A stretch of 64,000 bases of DNA from Scylla paramamosain. Lineage: Eukaryota; Arthropoda; Malacostraca; Decapoda; Portunidae. A program made the position numbers and the translations under genes. This document shows positions 12,452 to 24,695 of this stretch, in pieces. The notes below the pieces were generated by a model. It was given only the letters and a program-made list of their open reading frames with translations. It searched no databases and was not told where the DNA came from. Within the stretch, counting starts at the first letter, position 1; every line of letters begins with the position of its first letter. Where the stretch lies: NCBI RefSeq assembly GCF_035594125.1, contig NC_087185.1, positions 10,680,501-10,744,500 of the forward strand. The letters are read 5' to 3'.

Positions 12452-13293
12452 ATAAGAAATAAGTAAATCTGCAAGAAGGCATCAGGCCTACAAGTGGCAG
12501 TACTTGTATGAAATATGCCTACCTATTTCCACCTATCATCCCCATCCATATATGTGTAATTTTCTCTTACTGTTCCCAAATGCCTCAGCAGTAACAACTT
12601 GATTACTACGTCCATTCCAATCATCTACTACTCTAGTTGAGAACCAATTCCTTCCTGTCTCCTTTTTGAACATCAAGTTTTCAGGCTTGAACCCGTTTTT
12701 CTTGTTCTATCGTATTTACAGATTCTAAGAATTTTCCTTATGTTCCCTTTATTATAACCCCTATACCACAAAAAGACTTCTATTAGGTCCACTCTTAACC
12801 TATGTCTCTTTAAAGAAAACGTAAATTTAACAGCTTGAATATCGCTTCGTAAGGAATACTCCTTATCCCCTGTATCCTTTTAATCATTTTCCTTTGTACT
12901 GATTCTAATAGACCTTTATCCTTCCTGAGATGTGTTGACCAGAATTGGACAGCGTAGTCTAGATGAAGTCTGACCAGCGCCAAATGTAACTTTAATATTA
13001 CTTCGGGAGTTTTACTTTTACCACTCCTGAAAATGAATCATAATACACTATTTGCTTTGTTTCTGGCCTCTTTCCATTGCTTTCTTAGACGGAGTTCAGA
13101 TATAACCTTAAATCTCAAATCTTTTACTTACCCTGAACCTACCAGAACTTGGTTGTTCATTTTGTAACTACTGTGTGGGTTTCTTCTACTTACGCTAAGT
13201 GTTTTGCATTTGTTGACATTAAACTGTATTTGCCATCTGTCCGTCCATTCGTTCAACCTACTCAAATCTGCCTGTTATTTTGCCTGTTATTTT
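12452..13293 (-). pseudogene. Decayed CR1-like LINE 3' end, copy 1
   Basis: Read on the minus strand, this is the C-terminal end of a LINE reverse transcriptase ORF and the 3' UTR. It gives broken reading frames with LNEWTDRWQ-type and FNVNKCKxLSV residues, then YAVQFWSPHLRKD-like and VQRK...IQGIRN...PYEA segments. These are the conserved end of CR1/jockey-type reverse transcriptases as I know the family. A TAA follows VLVGSG in the RT frame, and other frames are broken, so it is inactive. Only about 0.84 kb remains, so it is heavily 5'-truncated. Compared with copy 2 it has lost about 30 bp at its 3' end, including the 8-bp tail repeats, and its outer 5' flank. Immediately past the 5' end the satellite switches to plus orientation, so the LINE end coincides with the inner edge of palindrome A. 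Confidence 0.85.
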
Positions 13294-13295
13294 GT

Positions 13296-13648
13296 CACGT
13301 TTTTATTACTGAAAACGTGTCTGGTCAGTGTTTTACGTAGAAAAACGCTAAAACGGATGGAAACCAACCAATATCAAGAAGTAGAAAAACATTACCAAAA
13401 ATGTATATTTTGTTTTTTTTTAAGCTTGTTACCTACTAAAAAACGCGAAAATTGATACAAAGCACTCTATATTAGGAAACAAAGGAACATTGCCAGAACG
13501 GTGTATATTGAATGTTTTATAGTTAAAAAAAACCACAAGGCAAAAAAACGGAAAAACTCGTGTATATGGAGAAGTTTCCTAGATACCAAAATGCTGAAAC
13601 TCATGAATAACACTCTTAATTGCGAAACAGAATAACCTTACTCAATGC
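13296..13648 (+). repeat. Plus-orientation satellite fragment (h, i, j)
   Basis: Starts with an h monomer (GAAAACGTGTCTGGTCAGTG) directly against the LINE end and continues through i and j to the a boundary. It then joins minus-orientation c at CAATGCGTGTCA, which is the reverse complement of the module junction also seen at 16,036, 24,218, 37,740 and 44,091. It looks like a module cut short at its left end by the palindrome breakpoint. Confidence 0.75.
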
Positions 13649-13651
13649 GTG

Positions 13652-14905
13652 TCAAAAACATTAAAGGCAAGTTCTTGGTAAAAGTTGGTTTTGTTCCCAT
13701 GTAATGTGATTGCCCTGCTTTTTACTGGTTTATTGCCTAACACGCTCAAAAACACTGAAAAGACACATTTAGTAATGTCATTTTTTTTCCCACATAAAGC
13801 TAGTTTATCATGGTATTTGGGGTTTTGCTAAGAATGTGAAAAACACTCAAAATACACACATTTGGTAAGGTTCTTCTGTTTCTCAATTAAAATTGTTATT
13901 CATGAGTTTCAGCATTTTGGTATCTAAGAAACGTCTTTATATACACGAGTTTTTTTCTTTTTTTGCCTTGTGGTTCTTGTGAACCACAAGTTTTTTTTGC
14001 CCAAAAATAATAAGACACTCATTATACACATTTCTCGTATTGTCGTTTTGTTTCCCAATAGGGAGTGCTTTGCATCCATTTTCGCGTTTTTTGTAGGTAA
14101 CAACCTCAAAAACACTCAAAATATAGCTTTTTCGTAATGTTATTCTATTTCTTGATATTGGGTGGTTTGCATCCGTTTTAGCGTTTTTCTACGTAAATTA
14201 CCAAAAAAACATGTTTTCAGTAATTTTGTTGTGGATTCCCAAAGAATTTGGCAAAATTTTGGCATCTCGGTACCAACGAAGATGAATAACAAAAAAACAA
14301 AAAAATATCTATTTTTTTTTATTTTTTTCTCTATAAAGATTGTTATTTGTGTGTTTTAGCTTTTTGGTACAAAAGGAACTTAAAAACACTCATAATACAC
14401 GTTTCTCGTAATTTCCTTTCATTTCCCAAACATAATATTCTTTGCATGTATTTAAGCGTTTTTATAGATAACATGATCAAAAACACTTAAAATACATGTT
14501 TTTGGTAATGTTATTCTGTTTCTCCATAAAGTGTGTTTTGCATGCGTTTTAGCGTTTTGGTATGTAAGGGGTTAAAAACAAAGGCAATTTCTTCGTAAAA
14601 GTTTGTTTTATTCCCATATAATGTGATTGTTCTGCTTTTTAGTGTTTTGATTCATATCAGGCTCAAAAACACTTAAAAGACACTTTTCTGATTAAGTCAT
14701 TTTTTCCCACATAAGGCTAGTTTCTAATGTAATTTGGGATTTACGTAACTATGAATGAGAAAAACACTCAAAATACTCACATTTGGTAAGGTAGTTCTGT
14801 TTTTTCAATTAAATGTGTTATTCATGCATTTCAGCATTTTGGTATGTAAGAAACTTCTCTCTATACGCGAGTTTTTGCGTTTTTTGCCTTGTGGTTCTTT
14901 CGAAT
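13652..14905 (-). repeat. Palindrome B, left arm
   Basis: This is the reverse complement of 22,205-23,452. The best proof is a pair of rare shared deletions. One fuses g to e at TTCCCAAAGAATTTGGC near 14,236-14,252; the right arm has the mirror joint GGCAAAATTCTTTGGGAA near 22,878. The other is a short a monomer, GGGGTTTTGCTAAGAATG near 13,818-13,836, mirrored by CATTCTTAGCAAAATCCC near 23,270. ATGCATTTCAGC at 14,824-14,835 also pairs with 22,280-22,291. It includes the j variant with a 10-bp-arm hairpin at 13,967-13,990. Confidence 0.75.
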
Positions 14906-14919
14906 CACAAGGCAAAAAA
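14880..14919. repeat. Fold-back junction hairpin
   Basis: Two 14-nt arms (TTTTTTGCCTTGTG and CACAAGGCAAAAAA) surround a 12-nt centre. The orientation of the whole array flips from minus to plus here: left of the centre is j in reverse, and right of it is a j fragment followed by c in forward orientation. It marks the inner end of palindrome B's left arm. Confidence 0.8.
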
Positions 14920-16035
14920 CTTGCCTTGAAGTGTTTTGAGCTCCTTACGTACCAGATCGCTAAAACGCATGCAAAACACTCCTTTATGGAGAAGCAGAAT
15001 AACATAACCAAAAACAAGTGTTTTGAGTGTTTTTTATCATGTTACCTATAAAAACGCTTAAATACATGCAAGGATCCCTATATTTGAAAAACGAAAGGAC
15101 ATTACGAGAAATGTGTATTATAAATGTTTTTATGTTCCTTAAGTACCAAACGTTAAAACCTAGAAAAATCACCCTTTATAGAGAAAAAAAAATAGTATTC
15201 TTTTTTGTTTTGTTATTGTTGTTCAAAGGTACCAAAATGCCAAAATTCTGCCCAAATTCAGGAAAATTATGTGGAAAAAAGAACATTATCGAAAAAGTTA
15301 ATTTTAGCTTTTTTTTTTTGGAGTTATGTACCAAACCCTAAAATGTATCCAAAGCCACCTATACGGAAAAATTTTACGACTTAACAAGAAACCTGTCTTT
15401 TGAGTGTTTTTCCGCATGTTAGGCACCAAAACGATAAATAATATGAAAGTCACTCTATATGGAAATCCAAAACAAAATTACTGAAAACGTGTCTTTTGAA
15501 ACATTTACGTAGAAAAACACTAAAACGGATGCAAGCCAACCAATATGAATAAATAGAATAACATTACCAAAAAGGTATATTTTGAGTGTTTTTGAGCTTG
15601 TTACATAAAAAAAAAGAACGAGAAAATGGATGGAAAGCTCTCTATATTAGGGAAAAAAAAGGACATAACGAGAAACGTGTATAATGAGTCTTTTATAGTT
15701 TCAATAGAATCACAAAGCAAAAAACGCAAAAACTCGTGTGTATGGAAAAGTTTCTAAGATACCAAAATGCTGAAACTCATGAATAACATTCTTAATTAAG
15801 AAACAGAACAACCTTACTAAATGCGTGTAATTTGAGTGTTTTTTTACATTCTTAGTTACCAAAATCTCAAATTCCATGCGAAACTAGCTATATGTGGGAA
15901 AAAAATGACATTACCAGAAAAGTGTCTTTCAGTGCTTTTGACCGTGTTAGGCAATAAAGCACTAAAAAGCCTGGCAATCACATTACATAAGAATAAAACC
16001 TACTTTTACCAAAAACTTGCCTTTAAGTTTTTTTG
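14906..16035 (+). repeat. HOR satellite block, plus orientation
   Basis: Monomers c to b of one HOR unit. It is nearly the same in order and variant sites as 36,955-37,739 (for example CAAGTGTTTTGAGTG, GGATCCCTATATTTG and the g variant TTTTCCGCATGTTAGGC). It is about 0.3 kb longer because the later copy lacks i, j and a. It ends at the module junction GACACGCATTTA. Confidence 0.8.
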
Positions 16036-16515
16036 ACACGCATTTAGTAAGGTTATTCTGTTCCTCAATTAATAGTGTTATTCATGAGTTTCAGCATTTT
16101 GGTATCTAGGAAACTTTTCCATATACACGAGCTTTTGCGTTTTTTGCCTTGTGTTTTTTTTTTTTTTTTTAACTATAAAACATTCAACATACACTTTTCT
16201 CGCAATATCCCTTTGTTTCCCAATATAGAGTGCTTTGTATCAATTTTCGCGGGTTTTTTTTTTTTTTTGTATATAACAAGCTCATACTCAAAATATACAT
16301 TTTTGGTAATGTTTTTCTGCTTCTTTATATTGGTTGGTTTGCATCAGTTTAACGTTTTTCCACGTAAAACACTGAGAAGACACGTTTTCGGTAATTTTGT
16401 TTTGGATTCCCATATAGAGTGAGTTCCTTATTATATATCGTTTTGGTGCCTAACATGCTGAAAAACACTCAAAAGACAGATTTCTTGTAAGGTCTTTAAT
16501 TTACTCATATGGGAG
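16036..16515 (-). repeat. Inverted f-j module, copy 1
   Basis: Holds j, i, h, g and part of f in reverse within a plus-orientation array. The left joint runs from the start of c into the j/a boundary (TTTTGACACGCATTTAGTAA). The right joint runs from mid-f into b (GGCTTTGCATGTCTTTTGAG). Inside is a stretched T run in j (TTGTG followed by a long T tract near 16,150) and another in i near 16,255. The five plus-context copies share the joints almost to the base. Confidence 0.82.
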
Positions 16516-16882
16516 GCTTTGCATGTCTTTTGAGTGTTTTTGAGCGTGTTAGGCAATAAAGCACTAAAAGGCAGGGCAATCACATTACATGGGTATAAAA
16601 CCAAATTATACCAAGAACTTGCCTTTAAGTGTTTTTGAAATCCTTACATACCAAAACGCTAAAATGCATGCAAAACACATTTTATGGAGAAACAGAATAA
16701 CATTACCAAATACATGTATTTTGAGTGTTTTTGATCATGGTATCTATAAAAGCGCTTAAATACATGCAAAGAACCTTATGTTTGGGAAACAAAACGACAT
16801 TACGAGAAACGTGTATTATGAGTGATTTTTTTAAGCTCCTTCAGTACCAAAAAGCTAAAACACACAAATAACACTCTTTATT

Positions 16883-16910
16883 AAAATAAATAAATAAATA
16901 AATAAATAAA
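16883..16910. repeat. (AAAT)n microsatellite in an e monomer
   Basis: About seven AAAT units lie just before the T-rich half of e. Similar tracts occupy the same position in most HOR units, for example near 20,577-20,592, 22,817-22,841 (as TTTA), 42,979-43,002 and 57,944-57,960. The A-rich then T-rich tract is therefore a regular feature of the HOR, with variable length. Confidence 0.85.
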
Positions 16911-19842
16911 AAAAAATAGGAATTTATTTTTTTTGTTATTCATCTTCATAGGTACCAAGATGCCAAAATTCTGCCAAAATTCAGGGAATTTATGTGGAAA
17001 AAAGAACATTATCAAAAAAGTTAATTATACTTTTTTTCGGATTGTTATGTACCAAACCCAAAGTGCATGCAAAGTCATCTATATATGGAAGTTAAACGAC
17101 TTTACCAGAAACCTGTCTTTTCAGTGTTTTTTAGGAAGTTAGGCACCAAAACGATAAATAATATGGAAGCCAGTCAATATGTGAATCCAAAACAAAATTA
17201 CGGAAAACATGTCTTTTCAGTGATTTACGTAGAAAAACGCTAAAGCGGATGTAAACCAACCTATATGAAGATATAGAATAACATTACAAAAAATTATATT
17301 TTGAGTGTTTTTGAGCTTGTTACCTACAAAAAATGCAAAAACTGATGTAAAGCACTCTATATTAGGAAACAAAAGGATATTAATGCGAAACGTTTATAAT
17401 GAATGTTTTATAGTTTAAAAAAAAAACACAAGGCAGTAAACGCAAAAACACGGGTATATAGAAAAGTTTCTTACCAAAATGATGAAATGCATGAATAATA
17501 CCTTTCATCGATAAACAGAACTACCTTACCAAATTGTGTATTTTGAGTGTTTTTCATATTCTTAGTTACGAAAATGACAAATTACATGGGAAACTAGCTT
17601 CATGTGGGAAAAAAAATGGCATTACCAGAAAAGTATCTTATGAGTGTTTTTCAGCGTGATATGCAACAAAGCACTAAAAAGCAGAACAATCATATAACAT
17701 GGGAATAAAACCAACTTATACGAAGAACTTGCCTTTAAGTGTTTTTTTAACTTACATACGCATGCAAAACACCCTTTATTGAGAAACAAAATAACATTAC
17801 CAAAAACATGTATTTTGAGTGTTTTTGATCATGTTACCTATAAAAACGCTAAAATATATGTAAAGAACCCTCTGTTTGTATAACAAAAGGACATTACGAA
17901 AATCGTGTATTATGAGTGTTTTTAAGTTTCCTAAGTACCAAAAAGCTAAAACCGACAAATAACACTCTTTATAGAAAAAACAAAATTTTTTGTTATTCTT
18001 CTTCATTAGTACCAAGACGCCAAAATTCTAGAAAAATTAAGGGAAATTTTGTAAAAAAATAATTATAAAAAAATAATTTTTAGCTTTTTTCCGGAGTTAT
18101 GTACCAAACCCTGAAGTGCATGCAAAGCCACCTATATGGGGAAATTACACGACTTTACCAGAAACCTGTCTTTTGAGTGTATTTTTTTTTTAGCAATTTC
18201 AACAATATTACTGAAAACGTGTCTTTTCAGTGATTTACGTAGAAAAACGCTAAAACGGATGTAAACCAACCAATATGAAGAAATAGAATAACATTACCAA
18301 AAATATATATTTTGATGTGTTTTTGAGCTTGTTACCTACAAAAATTGCGAAAATGGATGGAAAGCACTTTATATTCGGAAAGAAAAGGACATTTCGAGAA
18401 ACGTGTATAATGAGTGTTTTATAGTTTCACTAGAACCACAAGGCAAAAAACTCAAAATCTCGTGTACATAGAGAAGTTTCTTACATACCAAAATGCTGAA
18501 ACTCATGAATAACTTTTAATTAAGAAACAGAACTACCTTACCAAATGTGTGTATTAGAAAAAGTTTCTTTCATATCAAAATGCTGAACCTCATGAATAAC
18601 ACTTTTAATTAAGAAACAGAACAACCTTACTAAATGCCTGTATTATGAGTGTTTTTTCAAATTCTTAGTTACCAAAACCCCAAATTCTATGCAAAACTAT
18701 CTTTTTGGGAAAAAATGAAATTACCAGAAAAGTGTCTTATGAGTGTTTTTTCAGCGTATTAGGCAATAAAGCACTAAAAAGCAGGGAAATCAAATTACAT
18801 GGGAATAAAAACAACTTTTACCAAAAACTTGACTTTAAGTGTTTTTGAGCTTATTACATACAAAAACGCTAAAGCGCATGCAAAACACCTTTTATGGAGA
18901 AACAGAATATAATTACCAAAAACATATATTTTGAGTGTTTTTGATTATGTTATCTATAAAAATGCTTAAATACATGCATAGAACCTTATGTTCGGGAAAC
19001 GCAAGGACATTACGAGAAAAGTGTATTATAAGTGTTTTTAAGTTCCTTAAGTACCAAAAAGCTAAAACCCACAAATAACACTCCTTATTTATAAAAAAAA
19101 TAAATAAGAAATAAATAGGATTTTTTTTTTTGTTATTTATCTTCATAGATACCAAGATGCCAAAATTCTGGTAAACTTCAGTTTTATTATATGATAAAAA
19201 AAATTATCAAAAAAGTAAATTTTAGCTTTTTTTCCGGACTGTTATGTACCAAACCCTAAGGTGCATGCAAAGCCTCTTATATGAGGAAATTAAACGACCT
19301 TACCAGAAATCGGGTAGGTAAATATCAGTAAAAAATAGTATTTTTTTTTTCTTAATCATCTTCATAAGTACCGAAATGCCAAAATTCGGGCAAAATTCAG
19401 GAAATTATTGGAAATAAAAACATCAAAAAAGTTAATTTTAGCTTTTTTTCGTACTGTTATGTACCAAACCCTAAACTGCATGCAAAGCCACCTATATGGG
19501 AAAATTAAACGTCTTGGCCAGAAAACTGTCTTTTCAGTGTTTTTTCAACATGTTAGTCACCAAAACGATAAATAACATGGAACTCACTCTATATGGGAAT
19601 CCAAAACAAAATTACTGAAAACGTGTCATTTCGGTGTTTTACGTAGAAAAACGCTAAAACGGATGAAAACCAATCAATGTGAAGAAAGAAAATAACATTA
19701 CCAAGAAGGTATATTTAGAGTGTTTTTGAGCTTGTTACCTACAAATAACGCGAAAATGGAAGCAAAGCACTCCCTATTGGGAAACAAAAGGACATTACGA
19801 GAAACGTGTAAAATGAGTGTCTTATTATTTTCGGGCAAAAGA

Positions 19843-19866
19843 ACTTGTTGTTCACAAGAACCACAA
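19843..19866. repeat. Short hairpin in the j variant
   Basis: CTTGTTGTTC, a 4-nt centre ACAA, then GAACCACAAG. The perfect form of this 10-bp-arm hairpin is seen at 13,967-13,990 and 62,472-62,495, and near-perfect forms at 4,951-4,974, 35,411-35,434 and 55,265-55,288. All lie in the j subtype that carries an extra insertion containing TTATTATTTT. Confidence 0.7.
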
Positions 19867-22204
19867 GGCAAAAAACGCAAAAACTCGTGTATATAAAGAA
19901 GTTTGTTAGAATACCAAAATGCTGAAACTCATGAATAACAATCTAAATTGAGAAACAGAACAACATTACCAATTGCATGTATTTTCAGTGTTTTTCACAT
20001 TGTTACCAAAACCCCAAATAGCATGCGAAACTAGCTTTATTTGGGAAAAATATGACATTACCAGAAGTGTCTTTTGAGAGTTTTTGAGCGTGCTAGGCAA
20101 TAAGGCACAAAGAACCAGGGCAATCACATTACCTGGGAATAAAACCAACTTTTACCAATAACTTGCCTTGAAGTGTTTTTGACCTCCTTACGTTCTTAGT
20201 TACCATAACCCCAAATTCCATGCGAAACTAGCTTTATGTGTGAAGAAAATGACATTACCAGAAAATTGTCTTTTAAGGGTTTTTGATCGTGTTAGGCAAT
20301 AAAGCACTGAAAAGCAAGGCAATCACATTACATGGGAATAAAATCAACTTTTACAAAGAATTTGCATGGAAAGCACCTTTTATAGAGAAATAGAATATCT
20401 TTACCAAAAACATGTATTTTTGATCATGTTATCTATAAAAACGCTTAAATATATGCAAAGATCTTTATGTTTGGAAAACGAAAGGACATTACGAGAAACG
20501 TGTATTATGAGTGTTTTTAAGTTCCTTAAGTACCAAAAAGCTAAATCCCAGAAATAACACTCTTTATTAAGAAAAATAAATAAATAAATAAAAAATAAAA
20601 AAAATAGGATTTTTTTTTTTGTTATTTATCTTCATAGGTACTGAGATACCAAAATTTTGGGAAAATTCACGGCAATTATATGATAAAAGAATATTATCAA
20701 AAAAGTTAATTTTAGCTTTTTTTTCGGACTGTTATGTACCAAACCCTAAATTGCATGCAAACCCATATGAGGAAATTAAACGACCTTATCAGAAATCTGT
20801 CTTTTGAGTGTTGTCGAGCATATTAGGCAACAAAACGATAATAATAAGGAACTCACTATATATGGAAATTTAAAACAAAATTACTGAAAACATGTTTTCT
20901 CAGTGTTTTACGTAGAAAAACGCAAAAAAGGGATGCAAACCAACCAATATAAAGAAATAGAAAAACATTACCAAAAATATATATTTTAAATGTGTTTTTG
21001 GTCTTGTTACCGATAAAAAACGCAAAAATTGATGCAAAGCACTCTATGATGGGAAAGAAAAGGACATTGCAAGAAAAGTGTATAATGAGTGTTTTAAAGT
21101 TCAAAAGAACCAGAAGGCAAAAAATCCAAAAACTAGTGTATATGAAGAAGTTTCTTAGATACCAAAATGCTGAAACTCATGAACAACATTTGTAATTTAG
21201 AAACAGAACATCCTTACTAAATGTGTGTATTTTAAGTGCTTTTAACATTCTTAGTTACCAAAACAACAAATTGCCTGCGAAACCAGCTTTATGTGGGAAA
21301 AAAATTACATTACCACAAAAATGTCTTTTGAGTGTTTTTGAGCGTGATAGGCAATAAAGCACTAAAAAGCAGGGCAATTACATTACATTGGAATAAAACC
21401 AATTTTTACCAAGAATTTGCCTTTAAATATTTTTGAGCTCCTTATATAGAAAAACACTAAAACGCATGCAAAATACACTTTATGGTGAAACAGAACTCCT
21501 TACACACCAAAACGCTAAAACGCATACAAAACACCCTATATGGAGAAACAAAATAACATTACCAAAAACATGAATTTTGAGTGTTTTTGATCATGTTACC
21601 TATAAAAACACTTAAATACATCCAAAGAACCCTATATTTGTGAAACGAAAGGACATTATGAAAATTATGTATTAGGAGTGTTTTTAAGTTCCTTTACTAC
21701 CAAAAAGCTAAAACCCACAAATAACACTCATTATAGAGAAAAAAAAAATATATATATCAATAAAAAAAATAGAATTTTTTTTTTTGTTATTCATATTCAT
21801 AGGTACCGAGATGACAAAATTCTGGCAAAATTCATGGAAATTAGATAGAAAAAAAACATTATCAAAAAAAATTATTTTAGCATTTTTACGGAGTTATGTA
21901 CGAAACCATGAAGTGCATGGAAAGCCACCTATATGGGGAAATTACACGACTTTACCAGAAACCTGTCTTTTAAGTTTTTTTTTTCAGCAATTTCAACAAT
22001 ATTACTGAAAAAGTGTCTGTTTAGTGATTTACTAAGAAAAACGCTAAAATGGATGTAAACCAACCAATATCAAGAAATACAATAACATTACCGAAACGAT
22101 ATATTTTGATTGTTTTTGAGCGTGTTACCTACAAATAATGCGTAAATGGATGGAAAGCAGAAGAGACAAAAGGACATTACGAGAAACGTGTATAATGAGT
22201 GTTT

Positions 22205-23452
22205 TATAGTTTAACAAGAAATACAAGGCAAAAAACGCAAAAACTCGTTCATAGAGAGAAGTTTCTTACATACCAAAATGCTGAAATGCATGAATAACAC
22301 TATTAATTGAGAAACAGCATTACCTTACCAGATGTGTGTATTTTGACTGTTTTTCACATTCTTAGTTACGAAAATCCCAAATTACATGCGAAACTACCTT
22401 TATGTGGAAAAAAAATGACATTATCAGAAAAGTGTCTATTGAGTGTTTTTTTTTTTTTTTTTTTGCGTGATATGCAACAAAGCACTAAAAAGCAGAACAA
22501 TCACATTATATGGGAATAAAACCAACTTTTACGAAGAACTTGCCTTTAAGTGTTTTTAACTCCTTACATACCAAAACGCTAAAACGCATGCAAAACACAT
22601 TTTATGAAGAAACAGAATAACATTACCAAAGACATGTATTTTGAGTGTTTTTGATCATGTTATCTACAAAAACGCTTAAATACATGCAAAGAACATCATG
22701 TTTGGGAAACGAAAGGACATTACGAGAAAAGTATGAGTGTTTTTAAGTTCATTTTGTACCAAAAATCTAAAACCCACAAATAACACTGTTTGTAGAGAAA
22801 AAAAATAAAAAAATAGATTTATTTATTTATTTATTTATTTTGTTATTCATCTTCATAAGTACCGAGATGCCAAAATTCTGGCAAAATTCTTTGGGAATCC
22901 AAAACAAAATTACTGAAAACGTGTCTTTTCGGTGTTTTACGTAGAGAAACGCTAAAACGGATGCAAAGCAACCAATATGAAGATATAGAATAATATTACG
23001 AAAAAGTTATATTTTGAGTGTTTTTGAGCTTGTTACCTACAGAAAACGCATAAAAGGATGCAAATCATCCAACAGGACATTACGAGAAATGTGTGTAATG
23101 AGTGTCTTATTATTTTCGGGCAAAAGAACTTGTGGTTCTCAAAAATCACAAGGCAAAAAACGCAAAAACTCGTATATATAAAGAAGTTTGTTAGATACCA
23201 AAATGCTGAAACTCTTAATTGAGAAACAGAAAAACCTTACCAAATGCGTGTATTTTGAGTGTTTTTCACATTCTTAGCAAAATCCCAAATAGCATGCGAA
23301 ACTAGCCTTATGTGGGAAAAAAAATGACATTACCAAAACTGTCTTTTGAGGGTTTTTGAGCGTGTTAGGCAATAAAGCACTAAAAAGCAGGACAATCACA
23401 TTACATAAGAATAAAACCAACTTTTACCAAGACTTGCCTTGAAGTGTTTTTG
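22205..23452 (+). repeat. Palindrome B, right arm
   Basis: Inverted partner of 13,652-14,905; coordinates of matching anchors add to about 37,115-37,130. It contains the mirrored g/e and a deletions described there. The T19 tract at 22,446-22,464 in b is private to this arm: the left arm has TTTTGATTCATATCAGGC at that place. Confidence 0.75.
22446..22464. repeat. T19 tract in a b monomer
   Basis: Expansion of the TGTTTTTGAGCG stretch of b to nineteen T with loss of the GA. The partner arm of palindrome B lacks it, so it is a recent local expansion. Confidence 0.8.
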
Positions 23453-24217
23453 AGCTCCTTACACATACCAGAGCGGTAAAATGCATGCAAACATTCCTTT
23501 ATGGAAAAGCAGAATAACATTAAATTAAACAAAATTCTGCCAAAATTCAGGGAAATTATGTGGAAAAAAGAATATTATAAAAACAGTTAATTTTAGCTTT
23601 TTTCGGAGTTATGTACCAAACCCTATAGTGTATGCAAAGCCACCTATAGGGGGAAATTAAACGACTTTACAGGAAACCTGTCTTTTGAGTGTTTTTCCGC
23701 ATGTTAGGCACCAAAACGATAAATAATATGAAAGTCACTCTATATGGAAATCCAAACCAAATTACTAAAAAAAGGTGTCTTTTGAAAGAGTTAAGTAAAA
23801 AAACGCGAAAACTATATTAGGATAAAACTATATCAGTAAAAAAAGGACATAACGAGAAACGTGTATAATGAGTGTTTTATAGTTTCAATAGAATCACAAG
23901 GCAAAAAACGCAAAAACTCATGTGTATGGAGAAGTTTCTAATATACCAAAATGCTGAAACTCATGAATAACACTCTTAATTAAGAAAGAGAACAACCTTA
24001 TTAAATGCGTGTATTTTGAGTGTTTTTTACATTCTTAGTTACCAAAATCCCAAATTCCATGTGAAACTAGCTTTATGTGGGGAAAAAATAACATTACCAG
24101 AAAAGTGTCTCTGAGTGTTTTTCAGCATGTTAGGCAATAAAGCACTAAAAAGCAGGGCAATCACATTACATGTGAAAAAAAACAAACTTTTACCAAGAAC
24201 TTGCCTTTAAGTGTTTT

Positions 24218-24695
24218 TGACACGCATTTAGTAAGGTTGTTCTGTTTCTCAATTAAGAGTGTTATTCATGAGTTTCAGCATTTTGGTATCTAGGAAACTT
24301 CTCCATATACACGAGTTTTTGCGTTTTTTTGCCTTGTGGTTCTTTTGAACTATAAAACATTCATTATACACTTTTCTCGCAATATTCCTTTCTTTCCCAA
24401 TATAGAGTGCTTTGTATAAAGTTTTGCATTTTTTTGTAGGTAACAAGCTGAAAAAAACTCAAAATATACATTTTTGGTAATGTTTTTCTACTTTTTGATA
24501 TTGGTTGGTTTGCATCCGTTTTAGCGTTTTTCTACGTAAAACACTAAAAAGACACGTTTTCAGAAATTTTGTTTTGGATTCCCATATAGAGTTAGTTCCT
24601 TATTATTCATCGTTTTGGTGCCTAACATGCTGAAAAACACACAAAAGACAAATTTCTGGTAAGGTCGTTTAATTTCCTCATATGGGAGGCTTTGC
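24218..24695 (-). repeat. Inverted f-j module, copy 2
   Basis: Contents j, i, h, g and part of f in reverse, about 478 bp. Left joint TTTTTGACACGCATTTAG, right joint GGCTTTGCATGTCTTTTGAG. The bases around both joints match copies 1, 4 and 5. Confidence 0.82.

Larger units (their letters stand above)
1..13293 (-). repeat. Palindrome A, left arm
   Basis: This arm is the reverse complement of 28,058-42,324. Anchors I matched by eye are: position 1 with 42,324 (sharing the rare variant of h with GCAAAGCAACCAATATCAAGG), 915-960 with about 41,340-41,390 (both with the unusual ACAACAGCTCG in j), 1,370-1,440 with about 40,870-40,945, 2,660-2,869 with 37,505-37,708, 4,074-4,286 with about 36,100-36,309, 11,564-11,758 with 29,575-29,766, and the LINE remnant. 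The arm is about 1 kb shorter than its partner. It lacks about 2 kb at the T-tract at 2,019-2,037 but gained a solo LTR at 6,050-6,674. Aligned stretches of LINE sequence looked about 95-97% identical. The arm continues past the left edge of the window. Confidence 0.88.
14930..19310 (+). repeat. Super-repeat, copy 1 (direct duplicate of about 36,955-41,030)
   Basis: The order of HOR variants, the inverted f-j module and several private deletions follow those at about 36,955-41,030 in the same orientation. Shared marks include the module, the e variant with CAGGGAATTTATGTGG, the shortened g/h with AGCAATTTCAACAATATTAC (18,193 and about 39,903), and an a monomer with AATGCCTGT. The unit is about 4 kb and is a second level of organisation above the 1.1-kb HOR. 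The end at about 19,310 is marked by an irregular joint, AAATCGGGTAGGTAAATATC. Confidence 0.6.
16516..24217 (+). repeat. HOR satellite block, plus orientation
   Basis: About seven HOR units of both subtypes. Notable places: (AAAT)n at 16,883-16,910; a short g/h with AGCAATTTCAACAATATTAC near 18,193 and again near 21,986; an irregular joint near 19,310; the j variant with TTCACAAGAACCACAAGG near 19,850 and 23,120; a T19 tract at 22,446-22,464; and a c-to-e joint near 23,520-23,535 (ACATTAAATTAAACAAAA). The right arm of palindrome B lies within it. Nothing gene-like. Confidence 0.82.

Noticed and set aside
13149..13455. Open frames starting near 13,149 and 13,204 on the plus strand, and the near-identical one at 27,987-28,202 on the minus strand
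   Set aside because: They are antisense to the LINE reverse transcriptase fragment; their similarity reflects the duplicated LINE, not a conserved protein.
14755..15051. Open frame of 98 codons, and others up to 115 codons (16,075-16,422), as candidate genes
   Set aside because: They cross orientation switches or several monomers, consist of satellite translated in one frame, and have no recognisable domain or gene context.
16883..16910. AAAT tracts as a telomeric repeat or retroelement tails
   Set aside because: They sit at one fixed position inside e in most HOR units and are not arthropod telomeric TTAGG; they are inherited parts of the repeat.
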